Positions 25,941 through 34,522 of a DNA stretch of 64,000 bases are shown here, piece after piece. The position numbers were made by a program, and so were the translations under genes. The first letter of the stretch is position 1, and every line of letters begins with the position of its first letter. Under the pieces are notes generated by a model that saw only the letters and a program-made list of their open reading frames with translations, searched no databases and was not told where the DNA came from. Origin of the DNA: Paenibacillus borealis (GTDB taxonomy: Bacteria > Bacillota > Bacilli > Paenibacillales > Paenibacillaceae); assembly GCF_000758665.1 (NCBI RefSeq), contig NZ_CP009285.1, positions 3,596,001 to 3,660,000 on the forward strand, in the 5' to 3' direction.

Positions 25941-26228
25941 TTGGGTTATCAGCAGTTCGGAATTAGTCCTGCGCTGGTGGATCGCATTAAGATGAAGATG
26001 AAGAATCCGGCGGTTAAGGAACGTATCAAGAATATGATTAACGGGATTTCCAAGCAAGAGCTGCAGAACACTGCCGTTGTGCGCAGGCTGGTGCGCAACG
26101 CTTCTGCAGTGATGAATGAGAAGCTGACGTCGGCACAGGAAGACCAAATTGTGAAGTTTGTTATTGCCCAGAAAATCGATCCAAGCAATACATTTCATTT
26201 GATCCGCTTATGGGGGATGTTCCGCTGA
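25941..26228 (+). CDS. Stage VI sporulation protein F (SpoVIF/YjcC-like)
   Basis: A 95-residue sporulation protein, probably involved in late coat assembly as in Bacillus. It begins with GYQQFGISPALVDRIKMKMK and is rich in charged helix residues, with no signal peptide or membrane segment. The start is TTG at 25941, with GGGAGGTG 6 bases upstream; a GTG at 25932 in frame lies inside that ribosome site. It is a monocistron with its own terminator. Confidence 0.82.
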   Translation: MGYQQFGISPALVDRIKMKMKNPAVKERIKNMINGISKQELQNTAVVRRLVRNASAVMNEKLTSAQEDQIVKFVIAQKIDPSNTFHLIRLWGMFR

Positions 26229-26259
26229 ACGGGCGGATTCTGCCCCATGGCTGAAGTAA

Positions 26260-26301
26260 CTAAAAAGCGTTCCCGCAACTGGTTGCGGGAACGCTTTTTA
26301 G
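26260..26301. terminator. Bidirectional terminator, perfect 20-bp stem
   Basis: CTAAAAAGCGTTCCCGCAAC (26260-26279) pairs exactly with GTTGCGGGAACGCTTTTTAG, with only a TG loop; T runs sit at both ends. It separates the converging SpoVIF and YitT genes. Confidence 0.9.
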
Positions 26302-26331
26302 TTTATCTGTATTGTCCGGATAGATTACCGG

Positions 26332-27204
26332 TTATCCGGGCGGGTGATTACGGAAAAGCGCTGAAATCCGGCTGCTCCGGGCTGCGTTGATGACGATCTT
26401 GCTGTCCTGGTCGCATCCATGGACGATGGAAGCCAGTTCCTCTTCCTCCAGTCTGCTCGCCAGGCAGAAGACGGTGCCCGGCTGTCCCTCGGGGCCGGTG
26501 GACCTGACGAGTTTAACTTCGCGGTCAAGCGACTGCTGAAGCTTGCGGCGGATCTCTTCACAGTTGCTGCTGGTAATCCAGACAGCCTGTGAGAGGGACA
26601 AGTCCCTTAGCGAGAAGCGCAGGGCTTCAAAGGCTAGCAGATAAGCAATGATGCTGTACATGGCCTGATCCCAGCCGAATAACGAACCGCCAAAGAGCAG
26701 AATGGCACAGTTGAACAGCATGATGCCCATTTCAGCAGATTTGGGCGGACCGCCGTTCAGCAGCCGTACTCCCTGCTTCTCGCTTCCGCTGGTAATCCCT
26801 CCGAAACGGACAGAGATGCCAAGTCCAAACCCCAGGCACAGTCCGCCGGCTATAGCAGCGGGCAGGGGTTCGCTGGCAGCTGCAGGAAAGTGGTGCAAGG
26901 CCAGTGAGCCTGCCGTCAGACAGACTAATCCGAGCATCGTATACAGGGCAAAGCGGAGATTAATCTGTCTGCGCGACATTAGAATGAACGGAAGGTTAAA
27001 CAGGAACAGAAATAAGCCAAGACGCATTTCGGTCAGATGCGACAGCAGAGCAGATAATCCGGCGATTCCGCCGGGGAGCAGCTTATGCGGCATGAGGAAC
27101 AGTTCCAGTCCTACAGCAGCGAGCAATCCCCCGCCTATAACGGAGAGCAGACGAAGTATTCTGGAATGACGCAGGGGGGCAGCCCCTCTATATCTGATTT
27201 TCAA
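26332..27204 (-). CDS. YitT family membrane protein (DUF161/DUF2179)
   Basis: A 290-residue integral membrane protein of the widespread YitT family. About five to six membrane helices lie in residues 15-200 (for example LLSVIGGGLLAAVGLELFLMP and GGIAGLSALL), with the family-typical PGGIAGLS motif. Residues about 215-285 form a cytoplasmic DUF2179 domain. The substrate of the family is not settled. It is transcribed alone, with AGGAGG upstream of the ATG at 27204. Confidence 0.88.
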   Translation of the reverse strand: MKIRYRGAAPLRHSRILRLLSVIGGGLLAAVGLELFLMPHKLLPGGIAGLSALLSHLTEMRLGLFLFLFNLPFILMSRRQINLRFALYTMLGLVCLTAGSLALHHFPAAASEPLPAAIAGGLCLGFGLGISVRFGGITSGSEKQGVRLLNGGPPKSAEMGIMLFNCAILLFGGSLFGWDQAMYSIIAYLLAFEALRFSLRDLSLSQAVWITSSNCEEIRRKLQQSLDREVKLVRSTGPEGQPGTVFCLASRLEEEELASIVHGCDQDSKIVINAARSSRISALFRNHPPG

Positions 27205-27287
27205 TGGATTTCCTCCTTTCAGCAGGAAACCTGAATTTATGTTCGATTGATTCAGCCAGAGAATGATATTAACTTATTGGTAAGCCG

Positions 27288-27644
27288 TTACCTTATAAAG
27301 TGTGATGTGCATTTCAGCGGATACAGCAGGAGTCGCTTCAGAATGATGTAAATAATGGGGAAGAACGACACACAGAGCAGAGGCAGCGACGCTTCCGGAT
27401 GAAGCGCCAGCAGGTTCTCAGGATGGGCCAGCCGCGCGGAAGGAATGTAATGGAACGTTGTGCTGTGCGCCCGGACAGGCTGCGCCATTTTATGCTCATA
27501 ACGCTCCAGTCTGGCATGTTGCACTTCAGAAGCCTCCTGTTCGTTCAGCATCTGGGAAGAAGCAGCCAGAAAGGTCAGGAGAAGCACGGGTACGAAGGCC
27601 GCCTTCAGCAGCTTAGAAATGGACAAGCGCACTAGATATGTCAT
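27288..27644 (-). CDS. Small hypothetical membrane protein
   Basis: A 118-residue protein with a likely signal anchor at residues about 10-27 (LLKAAFVPVLLLTFLAASS), a polar middle region rich in His, Arg and Glu, and a second hydrophobic segment near residues 85-105 (LLCVSFFPIIYIILKRLLL). The start at 27644 is chosen because AAAGGAGGTG lies 8 bases upstream; the frame extends upstream to 27743 but without a ribosome site. I do not recognise a family. It lies upstream of yitT in the same direction. Confidence 0.6.
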   Translation of the reverse strand: MTYLVRLSISKLLKAAFVPVLLLTFLAASSQMLNEQEASEVQHARLERYEHKMAQPVRAHSTTFHYIPSARLAHPENLLALHPEASLPLLCVSFFPIIYIILKRLLLYPLKCTSHFIR

Positions 27645-27829
27645 CAAGAGAACACCTCCTTTCTGTATATTGTAGTTAAAGCATAACATATGATTCTGGG
27701 CAGGACCAAATTTCCGGCACGGTTTTTTTGGGGGAAATGTCATGAAAATGCGAAACCGCAGGCGGTACAGCGCGTATTCCCTAGTAAAATGAACATTTAA
27801 TAATTATTTTTAACAAAGGAGCGTTTAAT

Positions 27830-28243
27830 TTGCATAATGAGGGCTTTTTTGACGGATTTATGAATCTTACAGTATCAAGCTCCCAGGGCGGCTTTTTCTC
27901 GGAAGGCCCGTTTTTATTAAAGCTGGTGCTGCTGCTGATCGCAGTTTTTGTTGCTTACACTATTGCCAGGGCACTGAAGATTTGGATGACCAATAATGCC
28001 AGCCCGCTCGAGTCGAGGGTGGCGACAGCTGTTACTAAACGGTCGGAAGTGTGGGGAGGCAGAGGGCATGCGGGTACTCACACCAGCTACTATGTAACCT
28101 TTGAATTCCAGAACGGGAGCCGGAAGGAGCTGGAAGTGAAAGCTAAAGCGTATGGTCTGATCGTTGAGGGAGACAGGGGGGAGCTGTCCAGCAAGGGAAC
28201 CCGGTTCAAAGGATTCGTACGTCATAGCAGGCGTAACCTTTGA
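27830..28243 (+). CDS. DUF2500 family membrane-anchored protein
   Basis: A 137-residue protein with one membrane helix near residues 28-46 (LKLVLLLIAVFVAYTIARAL) followed by a small beta-rich domain that reads ATAVTKRSEVWGGRG, then YYVTFEFQNGSRKEL and GLIVEGDRGELSSKGTRFKGF, the pattern of DUF2500. Function is unknown. TTG start after AAAGGAG. It stands just upstream of the calcium pump gene, separated by about 100 bases. Confidence 0.8.
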   Translation: MHNEGFFDGFMNLTVSSSQGGFFSEGPFLLKLVLLLIAVFVAYTIARALKIWMTNNASPLESRVATAVTKRSEVWGGRGHAGTHTSYYVTFEFQNGSRKELEVKAKAYGLIVEGDRGELSSKGTRFKGFVRHSRRNL

Positions 28244-28342
28244 TAAATCTACATATGTTTTCAGAATTCTCCTGCTATTTTTGGGTAAAACTCCATATAA
28301 GGGTTTCACTGCACTAAATAAACTATAGAAGGAGCGGATGGC

Positions 28343-31093
28343 TTGAATTCAGATTCTGCTAATACCAAGGGTAAAGCTGGTGTGTTGTTCCACACACTGG
28401 ATACGGCTGAGGTGCTAAAGCAACTGGAGAGCAGGGGAGAAGGCTTAACTGCAGAAGAAGCGGCGCGGAAGCTGGAACGTTACGGCAAAAACATGCTTCA
28501 AGAAACCAAGTCCAAATCGCTGCTGGCCAAATTTATTGAGCAATTCAAGAATGTTATGATCTTTATCCTGCTGGCGGCTGCTGTACTCTCGGGTATACTC
28601 GGTGAGTGGACGGATACCGTCATTATTCTGCTGGTGGTTGTCCTGAATGCGGTGCTGGGCGTTATTCAGGAGAACAAAGCCGAGCAGGCGCTGGAGGCGC
28701 TCAAGAGCATGTCCTCTCCGCAGGCGAGAGTCCGCCGGGGCGGGCAGGTTACAGAGATCAAAAGCGAGGAGCTGGTGCCCGGCGATATCGTACTGCTGGA
28801 AGCAGGCAATGTGGTGCCCGCTGATCTCCGTCTGCTGGAAGCGGCGTCACTGAAGACGGAGGAGGCAGCGCTGACCGGGGAATCCCTGCCCTCGGATAAA
28901 CAGTCAGGAGTACTGGAAGGCAACGATCTTGTAATCGGTGACCGGACGAATATGGCTTATATGAGCAGCAGCGTTACCTATGGCCGGGGCGTTGGTGTAG
29001 TAACGGCTACGGGGATGGAGACCGAAGTGGGCCGGATCGCCGGTTATATCTCAGAGGCGGAGAATGAAGTTACCCCATTGCAGAAAAAACTGGATGAGCT
29101 TGGCAAATATTTCACGTTCATTATTCTGGGCGTCTGTGTCGTTATCTTCGTAGTCGGCTGGCTGGAGGGCAGAGAGCTGCTTGATATGCTGCTGACCTCC
29201 ATCTCCCTTGCGGTAGCGGCGATTCCTGAAGGTCTTCCGGCTATCGTAACCATCATTCTGGCGCTAGGCGTGCAGCGGATGGCTAAGCGCAAGGCAATTA
29301 TCCGCAAGCTGCCTGCGGTGGAGACACTGGGCAGTACAGAGATTATCTGCTCTGACAAGACGGGCACATTAACACTTAACAAGATGACCGTAGAGAAGCT
29401 TTATGTGGGCGGAGAGACGGTCGAAGCCGATTCGAAACTTAACGAAACGCCAGGCGGTGAGCTGCTGCTGCAGGCGATGACCCTCTGCAATGATTCCAGC
29501 ATAGACGAAGGCAAGAGTGCTGACGGGACTAAGGCGGATGGAGCTCAGGCAGGGGGGAAACCCGGCCCGGCGGGAGGCACCCGGAGCGGCAAAGCCATTA
29601 TCGGTGATCCCACCGAAACGGCGCTGGTTGACTTCGCACTCAGCATCGGAACAGACAAACGGGAGCTGGAGCAGCATTATCCGCGGGTGAATGAGCTGCC
29701 TTTTGATTCGGACCGCAAGCTGATGACGACGATCCATAAGCTGGATAACGGGGAGTTCCGGGTGCTGACCAAGGGAGCGCCGGATGTGCTGGTGTCTAAA
29801 TGCAGCCATATTCAAGAGAATGGCAATGTATTGCCCTTGACGGAGGAGCATATCAGCCGGATTACGGCCAGCAACAAAAGCCTGGCTGACGAAGCGCTGC
29901 GGGTATTGGCGTTTGCTTACCGCGACCATGCAGAGCAGCCTGCTGCTCCTTCGCCGGAAGTGACGGAGAAGGAGCTGGTGTTTGTCGGACTGACCGGAAT
30001 GATCGATCCGCCGCGCGAGGAGGTCCGGGATGCGGTTGCCGTCTGCAGACGGGCGGGCATCCGGCCGGTGATGATTACCGGGGACCACCGGGACACGGCT
30101 GCAGCCATTGCCAAGCGGCTTGGAATCATCGACGATGACAAGGCCGTGCTGACCGGCCGTGAGCTGGATCAGATAAGCGAGGCGGATTTTGCCACAAGAG
30201 TGGCCGATTATTCCGTGTACGCCCGTGTATCGCCGGAGCATAAGGTACGTATCGTCAAGGCCTGGAGACAAATGGGCAAGATCGTAGCCATGACCGGTGA
30301 CGGGGTTAATGATGCACCAGCGCTGAAATCAGCGGATATCGGCGTGGGAATGGGTATCACAGGAACAGATGTAGCCAAAGGCGTATCCGATATGGTGCTG
30401 GCCGACGATAATTTCACTACGATTGTCGTTGCTGTGGAGGAAGGCCGCAAGGTATACAGCAATATCCGCAAAGCGATCCAGTTCCTGCTGTCGGCCAATC
30501 TGGGGGAAGTGGTGACCCTGTTCATTGCGACGCTGATCGGCTGGCGGATTCTTGAACCGATTCATATTCTCTGGATTAATCTGGTCACAGATACTCTTCC
30601 GGCGCTCGCGCTCGGACTTGAGAAAGCAGAAAGCGATGTGATGTCGAAAAAACCGCGTAAATCAAGCAGCAGTATTTTTGCCGGAGGCGTGGGGATTGGA
30701 ATCATCTATCAGGGACTGCTTGAGGCGGCACTGACTCTGCTGGTGTATTACTGGGCACACACCCATTATGATGAAGGCGTTGCCGTCACGATGGCTTTTG
30801 CTACACTCGGACTGCTGCAGCTCACCCATGCATTCAATGTCAGATCCAATACGAAATCACTGTTCCAGATCGGCTTGTTCAGCAACCGGTATATGCTGGG
30901 GGCTTCAGTCATCTCGGGACTTCTGCTGGTGCTGGTTATTATCATTCCCGGGCTGAATGAATGGTTCGGAGTGCAGCATCTGAGCGGCCTGCAGTGGGGG
31001 ATTGTCTGTGGTGCCGCAGTGGCGATTGTACTTATCGTGGAACTGGTGAAGCTGGTTCTCCGCTTGAGCGGACGCAGTAAGAACTGGGAGTAA
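28343..31093 (+). CDS. Calcium-translocating P-type ATPase (SERCA type, YloB-like)
   Basis: A 916-residue P2A cation pump. It has the N-terminal cation ATPase domain (LTAEEAARKLERYGKN), the TGES actuator motif, the P295-E-G-L ion-binding motif (AIPEGLPAIV), phosphorylation site D338 in DKTGTLTLNK, the hinge TGDGVNDAPALK and ten membrane helices. It most resembles the SERCA-like Bacillus YloB. A Gly/Ala/Lys/Asp-rich insertion near residues 390-415 interrupts the nucleotide domain. In Bacillus yloB precedes yloC; here it is about 22 kb away. Confidence 0.93.
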   Translation: MNSDSANTKGKAGVLFHTLDTAEVLKQLESRGEGLTAEEAARKLERYGKNMLQETKSKSLLAKFIEQFKNVMIFILLAAAVLSGILGEWTDTVIILLVVVLNAVLGVIQENKAEQALEALKSMSSPQARVRRGGQVTEIKSEELVPGDIVLLEAGNVVPADLRLLEAASLKTEEAALTGESLPSDKQSGVLEGNDLVIGDRTNMAYMSSSVTYGRGVGVVTATGMETEVGRIAGYISEAENEVTPLQKKLDELGKYFTFIILGVCVVIFVVGWLEGRELLDMLLTSISLAVAAIPEGLPAIVTIILALGVQRMAKRKAIIRKLPAVETLGSTEIICSDKTGTLTLNKMTVEKLYVGGETVEADSKLNETPGGELLLQAMTLCNDSSIDEGKSADGTKADGAQAGGKPGPAGGTRSGKAIIGDPTETALVDFALSIGTDKRELEQHYPRVNELPFDSDRKLMTTIHKLDNGEFRVLTKGAPDVLVSKCSHIQENGNVLPLTEEHISRITASNKSLADEALRVLAFAYRDHAEQPAAPSPEVTEKELVFVGLTGMIDPPREEVRDAVAVCRRAGIRPVMITGDHRDTAAAIAKRLGIIDDDKAVLTGRELDQISEADFATRVADYSVYARVSPEHKVRIVKAWRQMGKIVAMTGDGVNDAPALKSADIGVGMGITGTDVAKGVSDMVLADDNFTTIVVAVEEGRKVYSNIRKAIQFLLSANLGEVVTLFIATLIGWRILEPIHILWINLVTDTLPALALGLEKAESDVMSKKPRKSSSSIFAGGVGIGIIYQGLLEAALTLLVYYWAHTHYDEGVAVTMAFATLGLLQLTHAFNVRSNTKSLFQIGLFSNRYMLGASVISGLLLVLVIIIPGLNEWFGVQHLSGLQWGIVCGAAVAIVLIVELVKLVLRLSGRSKNWE

Positions 31094-31126
31094 TATGTGG
31101 ACGGCTAATGGCGGATCCGCATACAA

Positions 31127-31179
31127 AAATGCAAGGAAGACCGGAGCTTCGGCAGAAGCCCGCAATCTTCCTTGCATTT
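31127..31179. terminator. Bidirectional terminator between the Ca2+ pump and NlpC/P60 genes
   Basis: AAATGCAAGGAAGA (31127-31140) and TCTTCCTTGCATTT (31166-31179) pair perfectly over 14 bp around a loop that itself can form GAGCTTC hairpins. The convergent gene begins to end 15 bases later. Confidence 0.75.
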
Positions 31180-31194
31180 GTTATGTTAAGGGGA

Positions 31195-32124
31195 TTATAA
31201 CACCCGCTGCATGTGCAGAATAACATTGCTCCAGTAACCGGAGTCCAGCTCACTGATCTGCACTCCCGGATCTCCCCAAGTATGAATGAACTTGCCGTCG
31301 CCCATGTAGATACCCACATGACCGGGAACAGCATCACTTTCGAAGCGTCCGGGCACGGTGAAGAAAATTAAGTCCCCGGGCTCCAGCTCGCTCCTTGATA
31401 CCCGCCTGCCGATATTATCCTGGTCTTTGGCCAGCCGGGGCAGATCGACACCAAATTTCTTAAATACATGCCGGGTGAAGGATGAGCAGTCAAACCGTTT
31501 GGTTTCCTCATAGGGTCCGGCTCCGAAATCGTAAGGGACACCGAGATACTTCTTGGCATAGGAGATCAGTTCTCCGGTATCCACATTGGAGACGCTCTGG
31601 ATCCGCAGCGGCTTAGCGGCTCCACCTGCACCTGTATTGGTGGTAACATCCCTGTCGGAAGGGGCGGCAATATTAATCTCTCCGGTGCTGGGGTTCCAGC
31701 CAACCTCGGTCTGCAGCAGCTTGGATAATGCATTGGGCGTGATGTAGATCTGGCCTTCGCGGCGGATCGGAACGTCCGGTAGGGTGATCTTCTCCCCCAG
31801 GGAGAAAACCTGGCTGGAATCCGGACGGAGCATGTACATTACATCGCTGTAGCCCAGCTTGGTGTAACCACCGCTTGAAGTATCGTCCTTCATCCTGTAA
31901 CCGATGGAGGCAGCGGCCGACTTCAGCGGAATCCAGTACTTGCCTTCCTTGTCTGTAATGGAATTCTTCTCATAATAGCTCCCGGCAAAAGTTCCTGCCG
32001 GCGTAATTGAATTCACTTTCGGGGTATCGTCCTTGCTGGAATAACTGCAGGCGGTGGAACCAAGAATGACGGCAGTCAGCACTGCGGCTGTGGCCGCAGT
32101 TTTGTATGAATTGATTATTGGCAT
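31195..32124 (-). CDS. Secreted NlpC/P60 cell-wall hydrolase with copper-amine-oxidase-like N-domain
   Basis: A 309-residue lipoprotein with lipobox STAC (Cys26). Residues about 45-150 form a copper amine oxidase N-terminal-like domain (WIPLKSAAASIGY; GQIYITPNALSKLL), a module common in Paenibacillus surface proteins. Residues 185-309 form an NlpC/P60 peptidase with the catalytic triad Cys213 (RFDCSSF), His269 (PGHVGIYMG) and His281 (FIHTW). Such enzymes cut gamma-D-glutamyl bonds in peptidoglycan. It probably acts on the cell surface during growth or sporulation; the exact bond is an inference. Confidence 0.88.
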   Translation of the reverse strand: MPIINSYKTAATAAVLTAVILGSTACSYSSKDDTPKVNSITPAGTFAGSYYEKNSITDKEGKYWIPLKSAAASIGYRMKDDTSSGGYTKLGYSDVMYMLRPDSSQVFSLGEKITLPDVPIRREGQIYITPNALSKLLQTEVGWNPSTGEINIAAPSDRDVTTNTGAGGAAKPLRIQSVSNVDTGELISYAKKYLGVPYDFGAGPYEETKRFDCSSFTRHVFKKFGVDLPRLAKDQDNIGRRVSRSELEPGDLIFFTVPGRFESDAVPGHVGIYMGDGKFIHTWGDPGVQISELDSGYWSNVILHMQRVL

Positions 32125-32285
32125 TTGGCACGCTCCATCTTCAAACTTTAAGTAAAGTTTGTGCAGGGCGGCTTTTTTTATGTGAAACAGGCTTTAGCAA
32201 TCAATGTCAAGAGTAACAGGCCTGTTCTTGTCGAATGATCAGTCCATTGTGCGTTTTTTGTAAAATATGGAGCCGTGATAAATGA

Positions 32286-32312
32286 TTGACGGAAAATCAA
32301 CCTACATATAAT
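32286..32312 (+). promoter_or_regulatory. Sigma-A-type promoter of the TrpXYZ-like operon
   Basis: TTGACG at 32286-32291 and TATAAT at 32307-32312, spaced 15 bases, slightly short of the ideal 17. Transcription would begin near 32319, just before the structured leader. The whole gap 32125-32450 (326 bases) otherwise holds only the upstream region of the divergent NlpC/P60 gene. Confidence 0.6.
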
Positions 32313-32326
32313 ATATGTTTAATAGA

Positions 32327-32432
32327 TTACGGCAGTGGATGCGGAAATGGTGTGAGCATTTGCTTTAATGCTTTCAAAGATGAAAGCGATAATGCTGAAC
32401 CGCTAACCCAGGTTCGCGCGCTGAAACCGTAA
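32327..32432 (+). ncRNA. Structured 5' leader, candidate riboswitch or regulatory RNA
   Basis: A nested set of exact stems: P1 TTACGG (32327-32332) with CCGTAA (32427-32432); P2 GCGG (32341-32344) with CCGC (32400-32403); P3 AGCATT (32355-32360) with AATGCT (32391-32396); P4 GCTTTC (32370-32375) with GAAAGC (32382-32387). P1 closes 3 bases before the AGAGGGG ribosome site, so ligand binding could control translation. I cannot match it to a known riboswitch class, and it has no T-box sequence and no terminator. Confidence 0.5.
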
Positions 32433-32450
32433 AAGAAGAGGGGTTATCTG

Positions 32451-33527
32451 ATGAAGAGAAAGCACATTTGGCTTGGCCTTAGTATGTCCTTGATGCTGGT
32501 GGCAGCAGGTTGCGGCAACAATAATGCAGCGGTAAATAATGGAGCAAATGCAGGAAATACACCGGCAAACGCAACTAGCGCTCCGGCAGACAACGGTTCT
32601 GCGGATACGAAATCCTACACGATCGCCATCTCGCAATATGTAGAACATCCGTCGCTGGATGCTACACGGGAAGGCTTCCTGGCAGCATTGAAGGATGCCG
32701 GCATTGTAGAAGGCGAGAACTTGACGGTAGATCTGGAGAATGCCCAGGCGGATCAGGCGAACAACCTGTCCATTGCCCAGAAGATTGCCGGTGACAAGAA
32801 CGATCTGGTGCTGGCGATCGCCACTCCGTCCGCACAATCCATTGTGCAGAATGTGAGCAAGGATACGCCGGTTTTGTTCGCGGCTGTCACTGACCCGCTG
32901 GATGCCAAGATTGTAAGTGATCTGGATCATCCCGGCGGCAATGTCTCCGGCGCATCAGATACGAACCCTGAGTCAATTACACGTCTGATGAATTTCATCG
33001 CTACCCAATTCCCGGATGTGAAGAAGCTTGGGCTTGTGATTAATGAAGGTGAACCTAACGCAGTGGTTATGGCGGATATCGCCAAAGAAGAATTGGACAA
33101 ACACGGAATTGAGCTGGTGAAGGCAGCTATCACGAATACTTCAGAGGTGAAGCAGGCAGCTGAATCCCTTGTAGGACGTGTGGATGCCCTTTATATTACA
33201 CTGGATAACTCCGTTGTAAGCGGTGTGGATACAATTATTCAGACGGCTAATGACAACAAGCTGCCGTTCTTCTCTGCAGACCGTGATACAGTGGAGAAGG
33301 GTGCTTTTGCAACCGTGGGCTTCAAATACTATGATCATGGCTACCAGGTTGGCGAAATGGCAGTAGAAGTGCTTAAGAACGGCACAAGCCCGGGTGATCT
33401 GAAGGTAACGATGCAGGAGAAGCTGGACCTCATTCTTAACCTCAAAGCGGCAGCAGCACAGGGCATTGAAGTTACGGACGCCATGAAGGCTGAAGTAGCA
33501 GATCCGGACAATAACATTATTCAATAA
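32451..33527 (+). CDS. ABC transporter substrate-binding lipoprotein (TrpX-like, ABC_sub_bind)
   Basis: A 358-residue lipoprotein with lipobox VAAGC (Cys21) and an Asn/Ala/Pro-rich linker to residue about 50. The body starts SYTIAISQYVEHPSLDATREGF, the pattern of the ABC_sub_bind (PF04392) family, of which TrpX of streptococci is a member. It forms an operon with the permease and ATPase downstream. Likely ligand is an aromatic amino acid or related small molecule by family analogy; the leader RNA upstream might be the sensor. There is no T-box for tryptophan. Confidence 0.88.
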   Translation: MKRKHIWLGLSMSLMLVAAGCGNNNAAVNNGANAGNTPANATSAPADNGSADTKSYTIAISQYVEHPSLDATREGFLAALKDAGIVEGENLTVDLENAQADQANNLSIAQKIAGDKNDLVLAIATPSAQSIVQNVSKDTPVLFAAVTDPLDAKIVSDLDHPGGNVSGASDTNPESITRLMNFIATQFPDVKKLGLVINEGEPNAVVMADIAKEELDKHGIELVKAAITNTSEVKQAAESLVGRVDALYITLDNSVVSGVDTIIQTANDNKLPFFSADRDTVEKGAFATVGFKYYDHGYQVGEMAVEVLKNGTSPGDLKVTMQEKLDLILNLKAAAAQGIEVTDAMKAEVADPDNNIIQ

Positions 33528-33595
33528 AATACAGTCATTATAACGGGGCGTTTCCAATACGGGCGCCCTTTGCCGCTTGAGGGGGGAAGTCATCT

Positions 33596-34522
33596 ATGTA
33601 TAATTCATTAATCGGCGCCCTGGAAATGGGCTTGCTGTACGCTTTTATGGCACTCGGGGTGTATATTACGTTTCGTATTCTTGATTTCCCGGATTTAACT
33701 GTGGATGGAAGCTTCACCACCGGCGGCGCGATTGCTGCGGTCATGATTACCCACGGTTATTCTCCGCTGCTGGCAACATTCTGTGCACTGCTCGGCGGAA
33801 TGGCAGCAGGCATGTGTACAGGACTCCTGCACACTAAAGGGAAGATCAACGGCCTGCTATCGGGGATTCTCATGATGATTGCGCTGTATTCCATCAATCT
33901 GCGGATTCTCGTCCGTCCCAATGTATCCTTAATGGGTGAGGAGTCCCTGTTTAGCACTGTTAATCCTTTGCTGGTAATGCCTTTTGTGGTTCTGCTGGTC
34001 AAGATTCTGATGGATCTGTTCCTGCGTACAGACCTTGGACTTGCATTGCGGGCTACGGGCGACAACGCCCGGATGATCCGCAGCTTCGGGGTCAATACGG
34101 ATACTACGACTATTCTCGGCATCAGTCTGGCGAACGGAATGGTGGCCCTCTCGGGTGCGCTGATCGCTCAATATTCTACGTTTGCCGATTCATCCATGGG
34201 TATAGGTATGATTGTTATCGGGCTGGCTTCGGTAATTATCGGGGAAGCGATATTCGGTGCGGGCAGCGTCTTCCGCGCTACATTGGCTGTAGTGCTGGGC
34301 TCGATCGTCTACCGGATTGTTGTGGCGCTGGCTCTGCGTGTGCCATGGCTCAAGGCTTCGGATCTCAAGCTGATTACAGCTATTATAGTTATCATCGCCC
34401 TCGTCTTCCCGTCTGTTCAGCGGTTCGTGAAGCAGAAGACGATGGCCCGCAGACGGACCGAAGAGCTTGCGGAACTGACGCGCAGCAGCAAGAGAGGAGG
34501 GGCAGCCGATGCTAAAGCTTGA
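33596..34522 (+). CDS. ABC transporter permease (TrpY-like, BPD_transp_2 family)
   Basis: A 308-residue membrane protein with eight or so helices (MGLLYAFMALGVYITFRIL; GMIVIGLASVIIGEAIFGAG). It has the EAA-like region ATGDNARMIRSFGVNTD of branched-chain/ribose-type permeases. GGGGGGAAG upstream of ATG. The start of the ATPase gene overlaps its last 14 bases, showing one transcript with the binding protein. Confidence 0.9.
   Translation: MYNSLIGALEMGLLYAFMALGVYITFRILDFPDLTVDGSFTTGGAIAAVMITHGYSPLLATFCALLGGMAAGMCTGLLHTKGKINGLLSGILMMIALYSINLRILVRPNVSLMGEESLFSTVNPLLVMPFVVLLVKILMDLFLRTDLGLALRATGDNARMIRSFGVNTDTTTILGISLANGMVALSGALIAQYSTFADSSMGIGMIVIGLASVIIGEAIFGAGSVFRATLAVVLGSIVYRIVVALALRVPWLKASDLKLITAIIVIIALVFPSVQRFVKQKTMARRRTEELAELTRSSKRGGAADAKA

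Noticed and set aside
28606..28853. Small plus-strand frames inside the Ca2+ ATPase gene
   Set aside because: Arg/Gly-rich out-of-frame translation of a conserved pump domain.
32368..32406. A 12-codon leader peptide frame (ATG to TAA) in the TrpX-like leader
   Set aside because: No ribosome site, no Trp or other tell-tale regulatory codons, and it lies within the P3/P4 helices.
32327..32432. T-box, TPP or purine riboswitch in front of the TrpX-like operon
   Set aside because: None of the conserved core sequences of these classes is present; retained only as an unclassified leader.
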